Below are positions 53,723-61,799 of a DNA stretch of 64,000 bases, in pieces. The first letter of the stretch is position 1. The number at the start of each line of letters is the position of its first letter. The position numbers and the translations under genes are program-made. The notes under the pieces were generated by a model that did no database searches, was not told the origin of the DNA, and was given only the letters and a program-made list of their open reading frames with translations. The DNA lies in the NCBI RefSeq assembly GCF_003412455.1, contig NZ_QTJU01000003.1, positions 310,001 to 374,000 on the forward strand, read 5' to 3'. Origin of the DNA: Deminuibacter soli. GTDB lineage: Bacteria > Bacteroidota > Bacteroidia > Chitinophagales > Chitinophagaceae.

Positions 53723-56700
53723 ACTTTTTTTACTGCTTGTTTTTTTGAAAAGAGAACAAATAGTCCGGGTATCAGCAGCACGCCGAAAATAGTACCTGTT
53801 AACATACCGCCTGCAGCAGCCGTACCAATGGAACGGTTGCCCAGTGCACCTGCGCCGCTGGCAATACACAGGGGTATTAAGCCCGCAATAAACGCAAAGG
53901 AGGTCATAAGGATAGGACGCAAACGCGATGCGGCACCTGCCAGTGCCGCCTCCAGCACCGTGCTTCCCTCCTTGCGCCGCAGAATGGCAAACTCTACAAT
54001 GAGGATGGCATTTTTACCGAGCAGGCCAATGAGCATAATCAGCGCCACCTGTGCATAGATATTGTTCTCCAGCCCCAGCAGTTTCAGGAACAGCAGGGCA
54101 CCGAATATACCCGTAGGCAATGACAGGATCACCGGCAGCGGCAGCAGGAAACTTTCATACTGCGCAGCCAGTAACAAATAAACAAATGCCAGGCAAATGA
54201 TAAATGTGTATACTGCCTGGTTGCCTGACAGGATCTGTTCACGCGTCATGCCCGACCATTCGTATGAAAAGCCTTTGGGCAGTTTTTGTTTCGCCAGTTT
54301 CTCTACCGTTTCAATCACCTCGCCGCTGCTGTAACCAGGTGCTGCGTCACCATTTACCATGGCTGCCGTGTACATGTTGTAGCGCGTAAGCTGGTCAGGC
54401 CCATATACCCTTTCCATGCGTATAAACGTAGAGAACGGCACCATTTCACCACGATCGTTTTTTACATACAGGCTCAATACGTCTTTGGGGTTGGCCCTGT
54501 ACTGTGGCAATGCCTGCACCATTACCTTGTACATTTGCCCGAAACGGATAAAGTTGGTGGCATAGTAACTGCCGATCAATGTTTGCAGTGTATTCATTGC
54601 ATTGTCGATGGTGATGCCCTTTTTGGCAGCCACATCCGCATCCACATGAATCAGGTATTGCGGGAAGCTGGGATCGAAGGTGGTAAACGCGCTGGAAGCC
54701 TGCGGTGATGCCTTAATGGCTGTGATGAGCTGTTGTGTTACACGCGCTGTTCGGTGCAGGTCACCGGAACCTGTTTTATCCAGCACACGCAATTCAAAAC
54801 CGGCTGAATTACCAAAGCCCGGCACGGTAGGCGGTGCAAAAAACTCGATGGTGGCATCGGTAATATTGCGGGTGCGTTTATTGAGTTCATCAATGGTTTG
54901 CTGTAAAGATTCTTTTCGCTGTTCCCAGGGCTTCAGGTTAATCATGGCCATGCCGTAAGAGGCCCCTGCCACTTCATTCACCAGGCTGTAACCTGCCAGT
55001 ATGGAAACGTTATCTACCGCTTTTATACCTGCTGCAGCCTGTTGTACTTTATCCAGCACCAGTTCTGTACGTTCTACTGTTGCGCCTGCCGGTGTGGTTA
55101 CGTTTACATAAATCATCCCCTGGTCTTCCGTAGGAATAAAACCACCGGGCAGTACCGCGCTGATGCCCCAGGTACCCAATAAAAACACGCCAAGTATCAC
55201 CAGTGTTACTACGCGGCGGCCGGCAATCAACCCTACCAGTTTGCGGTATTTGTTTTCGGTACCATTGTACGCTTTGTTAAAGCCGCCGAAGAAACGTTGC
55301 AGCAGCCCTTTCTTTTTCGCTGTATTGTGTTTCAGCATCAGGGCACACAGTGCAGGCGTAAGCGTTAACGCATTAATACCCGATATCACAATGGCAATGG
55401 CCAGCGTTAACGAAAACTGGCGGTAAAACACACCGACCGGCCCACTTAAAAACGCCACAGGTACAAACACGGCGGACATAACGAGGGTAATGGCAATAAT
55501 GGCGCCGCTGATTTCCCGCATGGCTGCAATGGTGGCGTTCATGGGCTTTAAATGCTGCTCCGTCATTTTTACGTGAACGGCCTCTACCACCACAATCGCA
55601 TTATCCACCACAATGCCAATAGCCAGTACCAGCGCAAAAAGGGTTAACAGGTTAATGGAGAACCCTAGCAGCTGCATAAAACCAAACGTACCAATCAATG
55701 CCACCGGCACGGCGAGTGCGGGGATGAGTGTGGAACGGAAATCCTGCAGGAACACGAACACTACGATAAACACGAGTATAAATGCTTCAAACAACGTACG
55801 CACCACTTCATGCACAGAAGCATCGAGAAAGCGCGACACATCGTACGCAAAATTGTAGTTCATACCGGGCGGGAAACTGGTTTGCTTCAGCTCCGCCATC
55901 TTGGCTTTAACACCGGCAATCACCTCCCTTGCATTGGAGCCTGGCCGCTGCTTCAACATAATGGATGCCGAAGGCTTGCCATCTGTTTTAGACACCATGC
56001 CATAACTCATGGCCCCGAACTCGATGCTGGCAATATCTTTCAAACGCAGCAACGACCCATCTTCCCGCGCACGCAGTACTACATTTTCATACGATGCGGG
56101 TTCAAAATACTTGCCGGTATACCGCAATACATACTGCAACACATTGCTTTGCCTGCCGGAGTTTTCCCCTGTTTTACCCGGCGCGGCTTCCACATTCTGG
56201 TTACGCAATGCCTGAATTACTTCATCGGTAGATACATTGTAGGCCAGCATACGATCGGGCCGCAGCCATACGCGCATGGAGTATTCACGTGCCCCCATAA
56301 TCTCTGCACGGCCAACGCCATCAATGCGTTTCAGCTCCTGCAGGATATTGATATCAGCAAAATTGTAAATAAAAGCCTCGTTCATGCTGCTGTCTTCACT
56401 CATCACATTCAGGTACAGCAGCATGCTGTTTACTTCTTTCTCGGTGGTTACACCTGCTTTAATTACTTCTTCCGGTAATTCGTCGAGCACGGTAGTTACA
56501 CGGTTCTGTACGTTTACAGCGGCCACATCAGGATCGGTTTCCACGTTAAAATAAACCGTGATGGCGGTAACACCATCATTGCTGGTAACGGTACTCATAT
56601 ACGTCATACCCGGCACGCCGTTAATGGCCCTTTCAATAGGTGTGGCTACTGCTTTGGCACATACCTCGGCATTGGCGCCGGTGTAGCGGGCAGTAACGGT

Positions 56701-56829
56701 AACAGAAGGCGGAACAATGTCAGGAAACTGGGTTACAGGCAGCGACAACAGCGCCAGCACGCCTACCAGCACTATAATCAATGATATTACAAGAGACAAT
56801 ACAGGTCTCCTGATAAACATTTCAACCAT
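53719..56829 (-). CDS. RND multidrug efflux transporter (HAE1/AcrB family)
   Basis: 1036 residues, 12 predicted helices with two large periplasmic loops. The start MVEMFIRRPVLSLVISLIIVL, the GTFGFMQLLGFSINLLTLFALVLAIG helix, the LIGLLGKNAILIVEF helix with the conserved Lys, and the IPLCIASGAGALGNRSIGTAAAGGM end all fit HAE1 pumps. The TM4 site reads VVDNAIVVVE: the second of the two Asp residues of AcrB (D408) is replaced by Asn, an unusual change in the proton relay. The pump exports hydrophobic toxic compounds with the adaptor (56876-58018) and channel (52274-53722). Confidence 0.94.
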   Translation of the reverse strand: MVEMFIRRPVLSLVISLIIVLVGVLALLSLPVTQFPDIVPPSVTVTARYTGANAEVCAKAVATPIERAINGVPGMTYMSTVTSNDGVTAITVYFNVETDPDVAAVNVQNRVTTVLDELPEEVIKAGVTTEKEVNSMLLYLNVMSEDSSMNEAFIYNFADINILQELKRIDGVGRAEIMGAREYSMRVWLRPDRMLAYNVSTDEVIQALRNQNVEAAPGKTGENSGRQSNVLQYVLRYTGKYFEPASYENVVLRAREDGSLLRLKDIASIEFGAMSYGMVSKTDGKPSASIMLKQRPGSNAREVIAGVKAKMAELKQTSFPPGMNYNFAYDVSRFLDASVHEVVRTLFEAFILVFIVVFVFLQDFRSTLIPALAVPVALIGTFGFMQLLGFSINLLTLFALVLAIGIVVDNAIVVVEAVHVKMTEQHLKPMNATIAAMREISGAIIAITLVMSAVFVPVAFLSGPVGVFYRQFSLTLAIAIVISGINALTLTPALCALMLKHNTAKKKGLLQRFFGGFNKAYNGTENKYRKLVGLIAGRRVVTLVILGVFLLGTWGISAVLPGGFIPTEDQGMIYVNVTTPAGATVERTELVLDKVQQAAAGIKAVDNVSILAGYSLVNEVAGASYGMAMINLKPWEQRKESLQQTIDELNKRTRNITDATIEFFAPPTVPGFGNSAGFELRVLDKTGSGDLHRTARVTQQLITAIKASPQASSAFTTFDPSFPQYLIHVDADVAAKKGITIDNAMNTLQTLIGSYYATNFIRFGQMYKVMVQALPQYRANPKDVLSLYVKNDRGEMVPFSTFIRMERVYGPDQLTRYNMYTAAMVNGDAAPGYSSGEVIETVEKLAKQKLPKGFSYEWSGMTREQILSGNQAVYTFIICLAFVYLLLAAQYESFLLPLPVILSLPTGIFGALLFLKLLGLENNIYAQVALIMLIGLLGKNAILIVEFAILRRKEGSTVLEAALAGAASRLRPILMTSFAFIAGLIPLCIASGAGALGNRSIGTAAAGGMLTGTIFGVLLIPGLFVLFSKKQAVKKV

Positions 56830-56875
56830 ACTATAATTTGTTTATCGGTCAATCGGATACTTATGCAACAGTGAA

Positions 56876-58018
56876 TCAGCCTTTGTCGAGCGAAAGACTG
56901 TCTGCGCTTACCAGCTGCGGATCAATGGCCACGCCTTCCTGCAGGCTCTGGATGCCTTCGAACACTACTTTATCGCCGGGCAGCAGCCCGCTCTGTACAA
57001 TGTAGCAGTCGGCGATACGTGTTTTGGGCACAAAGCTTCTTTGTTTTACGCGGTTATCTTTACCCACTACGTACACAAAGCTTTTGTCCTGTATTTCAAA
57101 CACGGCCTTCTGCGGCACCAGTAGTGCATTTTCCATAGCGGTGTTGAGCAATACCTTACCGGTACCGCCATGGCGCAGCACCCTGTTCGGGTTGGCAAAC
57201 TTTGCACGGAAGGCGATGGAGCCGGTGCCTTCTTCAATTTCACCTTCAATGGTTTCTATGCGGCCTTCGTGTGGATAGTGTGAGCCGTCTGCCAGGGTAA
57301 GTTGTACAGTGCGTGATTCCTGCTGCTTGTTGGCAGGCAGCTGAATGTATTGCAGGTACTCGTTTTCCGATACGCTGAAATAAGCATATACCGACTGCAG
57401 ATCGCTGAGTGCGGTCAGCAGCGCACCTTCTGTAACCAGGCTGCCTGTTTTCAGCGGAATACGGTCAATCATGCCATCGAACGGCGCGCGGATATAAGTG
57501 TAAGAGAGTTTGGTTTCCGCATTTGATTTCAGCGAGGCGGCTTCTTCAATTTTCGCCTGCGCAGCCTTTACGCGTGCCTGCGATAAATCGTATTCAGAAG
57601 CGGTGATGATCTTTTTATCTACCAGTATTTTCACCCTGTCCATTTCCAGTTTTGCTGCACGCGCTTCTGCTTCCGCGCTGTTGAGGGCTGCTTTGCAGCG
57701 CGCCAGTTCCGCTGCATACTCCTGGCTGCTGATCTGGAACAGGGGTTGTCCTTTTTTAACGGGCTGGCCTTCATCAACAAATATCTTTTCCAGGAAACCT
57801 GCCACACGGGCGCGGATCTCCACATTTTTTATTGCTTCAATAGAAGCCACATACGATTCCTGTAAACTGGTATCTTTTTGCTCCAGCTGCACAACAGGCA
57901 GCTGCGGCGGAGGTGCGGTTTTATCACCGGTACTGCCTTTTCCTTTACATGCGCCTGCCAGCACGGGCATGGCGAGGGCCATAACAACGTATAATTTCAT
58001 CTTACGGTTTTTACTCAT
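56876..58018 (-). CDS. RND efflux membrane fusion (adaptor) lipoprotein
   Basis: 380 residues from the ATG at 58016-58018; ATG 58033 and ATG 58000 are alternatives that keep the signal. The lipobox is AGAC, then KGKGS. Biotinyl-lipoyl-like half (VEIRARVAGFLEKIFVDEGQPVKKGQPLF), a long helical hairpin (AALNSAEAEARAAKLEMD), the second lipoyl half (LSYTYIRAPFDGMIDRI) and beta-barrel domain are in order. It bridges the pump and the outer membrane channel. It starts the minus-strand operon, 46 bp before the pump gene. Confidence 0.93.
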   Translation of the reverse strand: MSKNRKMKLYVVMALAMPVLAGACKGKGSTGDKTAPPPQLPVVQLEQKDTSLQESYVASIEAIKNVEIRARVAGFLEKIFVDEGQPVKKGQPLFQISSQEYAAELARCKAALNSAEAEARAAKLEMDRVKILVDKKIITASEYDLSQARVKAAQAKIEEAASLKSNAETKLSYTYIRAPFDGMIDRIPLKTGSLVTEGALLTALSDLQSVYAYFSVSENEYLQYIQLPANKQQESRTVQLTLADGSHYPHEGRIETIEGEIEEGTGSIAFRAKFANPNRVLRHGGTGKVLLNTAMENALLVPQKAVFEIQDKSFVYVVGKDNRVKQRSFVPKTRIADCYIVQSGLLPGDKVVFEGIQSLQEGVAIDPQLVSADSLSLDKG

Positions 58019-58161
58019 AACGGGGCGCCGCACAAACGGTTTTGCGACTACATAAACGGGGAAGAATCAATAGCACTGCTGGCTGAACACAGGTGCACAG
58101 GCTGCTTACAGGTTGGTATTGCAAACAGTGCACAGGGGTGCATCAGCCAAAACAGTAAACA

Positions 58162-58551
58162 TCAGAATGGAGTAAGACGGAAAAGATAATTGTAGTGAAG
58201 AGACAGCACTGCACCACTGCTGTGTGCAGGTGGCAATGCAGCCTTTATATTGCGCGGCAGCAATACTGGCAATGCAGTAACAGGCAGCAGATGCTGCGCC
58301 TGCTGTTCACCTGCCGCACGTTTTTGTACGGTAAATATGCTGTAATGAAAATGCGTGCCGCCTGTATCGTCCGATTCATCGTTCAGGTTGTTGAGGATAA
58401 AACCAATGAGGGAAAACGTATGGCCTTTTACCTGCTGCTGGCCGGCAACTGCCGCACACGCAGGGTTGCCCGGGAAATGCATTCCAGGGAAGCAGGTGAG
58501 CACATTGAGCAGGCTCACAACAATAAGGCTACATATCCATTTTTTCCACAT
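58162..58551 (-). CDS. Small secreted protein of unknown function upstream of the efflux operon
   Basis: 129 residues with a likely Sec signal (MWKKWICSLIVVSLLNVLTC). The mature part is Gly/His-rich (GGTHFHYS) and hydrophobic near the C-terminus (LLPVTALPVLLP, LHYNYLFRL). I know no family. It lies 143 bp before the adaptor start in the same direction and may be the first gene of the operon. His-containing segments could bind metal, but this is speculation. Confidence 0.55.
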   Translation of the reverse strand: MWKKWICSLIVVSLLNVLTCFPGMHFPGNPACAAVAGQQQVKGHTFSLIGFILNNLNDESDDTGGTHFHYSIFTVQKRAAGEQQAQHLLPVTALPVLLPRNIKAALPPAHSSGAVLSLHYNYLFRLTPF

Positions 58552-58663
58552 ACCAATTGGTTTCAGATCCTGGCAGCAAAAGAATACACAAACGGTTGAA
58601 TAGCTCCTTTAACGCAGGCAAATATAATCATAAAAGCGCTATCTTGGCCCTTTAAACCTGCCT

Positions 58664-59845
58664 ATGCAACCTGCTGCCCGTGAGAGAATTTACTCGATTG
58701 ATTTGCTGCGCGGTCTTATTATGGTGATCATGGCACTGGATCATGTGCGTGATTTTTTTCACCATGTAGGCGGCATGGCCAGCGATCCCACCAATTTAGC
58801 CACTACCACACCCATCCTGTTCTTTACCCGTTTTATCACGCATTATTGTGCGCCCACTTTTTTGTTCCTGTCAGGTGTGTCTGCTTTTTTATCAGGCCAG
58901 CGTAAAACAAAGAAAGAGCAGTCCGGCTTTTTGCTGAAGCGCGGCATATGGTTGCTGTTTGTGGAAATATTCCTGATCACATTTGCCATTGCCTTTAACC
59001 CTGACTGGAGCTTTGTATTGCTGCAGGTGATCTGGGCCATCGGCTGGAGCATGATTGTACTCGCCGTATTAATCTGGTTACCATTACCGGTAATCGGCAT
59101 CATCGGTTTGTTACTGGTACTTTGCCACGATACGCTTGATGGTGTGCAGCTACAGCAGGGCAGTGTGCAGGATGCACTGCTGAAAATCACGCTCACCGCC
59201 AGCGGCTTTGGCATTAACTGGCACAATCATTTTATACTGGTGGCTTATGCCATACTGCCGTGGACAGGCATTATGCTCATCGGTTATACCATCGGCTCGC
59301 TGTACAAACCATCGTTCAATGCCGCACAGCGTAAAAAAATATTGCTCGGTATTGGCATCGCTGCATTGATGCTGTTCGTGGTGCTGCGCAGCATCAACCA
59401 ATATGGTGATCCCTCACACTGGTCAGTGCAGAAAAACGGGCTGTTTACCTTTCTTTCATTTATCAATGTAAGCAAGTATCCGCCTTCTTTGCTGTATGCC
59501 TGCATTACACTGGGGCCTTCCATTATTTTTCTTGCACTGACAGAGAAAGCTACCGGCAAACTGGTGAATATACTATCGGTATACGGGCGCGTTCCGTTCT
59601 TTTATTATGTATGCCATTTCTATCTCATCAGGCTGTTCTGCATCATCAGTTTTTACCTGCAGGGATTTGGCAGCGCAGATATTCATTCACAACCATTTAC
59701 TTTTTTACCACCTGCCGGCGGTTATAATTTGTTTGTTGTTTACCTCATCTGGCTGTTCCTGGTTGCAGTGCTGTACCTGCCCTGCCGCTGGTTTGACCGT
59801 TACAAGCAAAACCACCGGGAAAAATGGTGGCTCAGTTACCTGTAA
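58664..59845 (+). CDS. DUF1624/heparan-alpha-glucosaminide N-acetyltransferase-like membrane protein
   Basis: 393 residues, about ten transmembrane helices. The N-terminal RIYSIDLLRGLIMVIMALDHVRDFFHH is the family signature, with the conserved Asp and His residues in the first helix loop that in the HGSNAT family take part in acetyl transfer across a membrane. Other family members acylate sugars. The acceptor here is unknown. It is divergent from the small secreted protein gene and 85 bp before the DUF6377 gene. Confidence 0.85.
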   Translation: MQPAARERIYSIDLLRGLIMVIMALDHVRDFFHHVGGMASDPTNLATTTPILFFTRFITHYCAPTFLFLSGVSAFLSGQRKTKKEQSGFLLKRGIWLLFVEIFLITFAIAFNPDWSFVLLQVIWAIGWSMIVLAVLIWLPLPVIGIIGLLLVLCHDTLDGVQLQQGSVQDALLKITLTASGFGINWHNHFILVAYAILPWTGIMLIGYTIGSLYKPSFNAAQRKKILLGIGIAALMLFVVLRSINQYGDPSHWSVQKNGLFTFLSFINVSKYPPSLLYACITLGPSIIFLALTEKATGKLVNILSVYGRVPFFYYVCHFYLIRLFCIISFYLQGFGSADIHSQPFTFLPPAGGYNLFVVYLIWLFLVAVLYLPCRWFDRYKQNHREKWWLSYL

Positions 59846-59930
59846 TGCAGTGCAGTGCTATCTTAAAGGACATACAGGCATGTTGATTAATCCTATATCT
59901 TTACGCCTGTATCCTTAACATTGCAGCCAT

Positions 59931-61571
59931 ATGCCATCCATTACCCAGTTGGTAAAACCAGCCTGTATTGCCTTATTTGTTTTTCTGCAGTTCAGTGCAC
60001 ACGCCCAGTTGAACGACACCCTTGCACAGGAACTGGAAAAGCTGAACCAGGTAATTAAAAATGTGCCTGAGTACGATCAGCAAAAACAAGCCTCTATCGA
60101 TCAGCTGAAACAACAGCTCTCCGGCGCAACCAGTCTTGCACAGCATTTTGATGCCAGCATGCAGCTGTTCGAAGCCTACAAAATTTTCAAATACGATTCT
60201 GCCTACAGTTATGCCAGGCGCATGCAGGAAACCGCCCAGCAACTGAACGATCCGCAGCGCATGCAGTCTGCCAGGCTCACGCTTTGTTTTTCGCTGCTCT
60301 CTTCCGGCATGTATAAGGAAGCGCATGATTCCCTGCTTCATGTGCAGGTACACCTGTTGCCCGATAGCAGCAAGCCGGCATTTTATGCGCTGATGGCCCG
60401 GTATTATTACGACCTCGGTGATTTTGACAACGACCGTTATTACACACCTGCCTACAACAGCATGGGCGGCGCGTACGTGGATTCTGCACTGGCGCTGTGG
60501 CCCGAAGCCTCGTGGTCGCACCGGTATTTTAAAGGATTGAAAGAACTGCGCTCAGGCAATAAGGAAACAGCCCGTACGTTGCTGCACCAGTTATTGCTCA
60601 GCGAAACACTGAGCCTGCACGAAGTAGCCATTACCGCCTCTACCCTGGCCGATCTGTACCTGCAGGCAGGCGATTACAACCAGGCCATTGCCCTGCTTAG
60701 CCGCGCCGTAATGGCCGATGTGCAGGCATCTACCAAAGAAACATCCGCCGCGTTTATACTCGCCAGCCTGCTCAATAAAAAGAACGATGTAAAAAACGCC
60801 GCCATTTATGTTGACCAGGCCATTGCCGACGCCTTATTTTATGGCGCCCGCCAGCGCAAGGTGCAGGTAAGCACCATATTACCCCTGATAGAAGCGGAAA
60901 AGCTCAACATCGTGGAAACCTCGCGCAAACAGCTGGCCTGGTATGCAGGTACGGTTACCTTTTTGCTGGTGCTGGTGATCATATCTGCCTTTGTAATTCT
61001 GCAGCAGGTAAAGAAACTGAAGGCCGCCCAGAAAATCATCCTGCAGGCCAGCCAACAACAACAGGAAACCAACCATCACCTGGCCGAAGTAAATGAAAAA
61101 CTGCAGGAAGCCAACCGTATTAAAGAGGAATACATCGGTTACTTCTTTAACGTAAATGCAGAGTTTTACGACAAGATTGAGCGATTCAAAAAATCGGTTG
61201 AGCAAAAACTTACCGACCGCAAACTGGACGAGATACGTTTCCTGGTAGCGAATATCAATTTAAAGAAAGAGAAAGAAGAGCTGGTGAGAAACTTTGACCA
61301 GGCATTCCTGAAACTGTTCCCCAACTTCCTGCACGCCTTCAACAGTTTATTTAAGGAAGAAGACCAGGTAAAATTAAAAGAAGACGAACTGCTGAACACT
61401 GACTTGCGCATTTATGCACTCATCCGGATGGGCATACATGACACAGAAAAAATCGCGCACATTCTCCAGTATTCGGTGAACACCATCAACACGTATAAAA
61501 CACGTATTAAAAACAAATCACTGGTGCCAAACGACGAATTTGAGCGCCAGGTAATGGAACAATCTGCGTAA
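59931..61571 (+). CDS. DUF6377 TPR/transmembrane transcriptional regulator
   Basis: 546 residues: Sec signal (to AHAQ), periplasmic TPR-like helices (about 30-310), a transmembrane helix (AGTVTFLLVLVIISAFVILQQ, about 340-360), a coiled coil (about 365-415) and a cytoplasmic C-terminal LuxR-like helix-turn-helix (DTEKIAHILQYSVNTINTYKTRIKNK). This layout senses a periplasmic signal and controls transcription. It stands 228 bp upstream of a SusC gene in the same direction, so that SusC and its partners are the likely target. Confidence 0.88.
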   Translation: MPSITQLVKPACIALFVFLQFSAHAQLNDTLAQELEKLNQVIKNVPEYDQQKQASIDQLKQQLSGATSLAQHFDASMQLFEAYKIFKYDSAYSYARRMQETAQQLNDPQRMQSARLTLCFSLLSSGMYKEAHDSLLHVQVHLLPDSSKPAFYALMARYYYDLGDFDNDRYYTPAYNSMGGAYVDSALALWPEASWSHRYFKGLKELRSGNKETARTLLHQLLLSETLSLHEVAITASTLADLYLQAGDYNQAIALLSRAVMADVQASTKETSAAFILASLLNKKNDVKNAAIYVDQAIADALFYGARQRKVQVSTILPLIEAEKLNIVETSRKQLAWYAGTVTFLLVLVIISAFVILQQVKKLKAAQKIILQASQQQQETNHHLAEVNEKLQEANRIKEEYIGYFFNVNAEFYDKIERFKKSVEQKLTDRKLDEIRFLVANINLKKEKEELVRNFDQAFLKLFPNFLHAFNSLFKEEDQVKLKEDELLNTDLRIYALIRMGIHDTEKIAHILQYSVNTINTYKTRIKNKSLVPNDEFERQVMEQSA

Positions 61572-61711
61572 AAAAGCCCTGTAATCCCATTATATATAAA
61601 ATTAAATAATATAACTATAACAAAATAATAATCAAACAATTACCCAACAATAAAACCATCAATTTCTTTATATTTCTTATACTTGACCCATATATTTTGC
61701 GATCGTTTTTG

Positions 61712-61798
61712 AAGCATGTTTTCTTTGACACCGGGATAAAAAGGAATCGCACTGATCGGCCATAGATCAGTATCCCGCACCACATACAAAACATGCTT
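61712..61798 (+). promoter_or_regulatory. Nested hairpin in the SusC 5' leader
   Basis: Three nested stems: AAGCATGTTTT (61712-61722) with AAAACATGCTT (61788-61798), perfect 11 bp; CGGGAT (61732-61737) with ATCCCG (61772-61777); ACTGATC (61751-61757) with GATCAGT (61765-61771). The outer right arm ends one base before the ATG at 61800, so folding would hide the start of translation. A near -7 box (TATATTTTG at 61691-61699) just upstream fits a transcript beginning near the left arm. Confidence 0.5.
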
Positions 61799-61799
61799 T

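Noticed and set aside
52274..53869. Longer start for the outer membrane efflux gene at 53869
   Set aside because: The extra 49 residues lie inside the RND gene, are Arg/Cys-rich and hide the lipoprotein signal starting at 53722.
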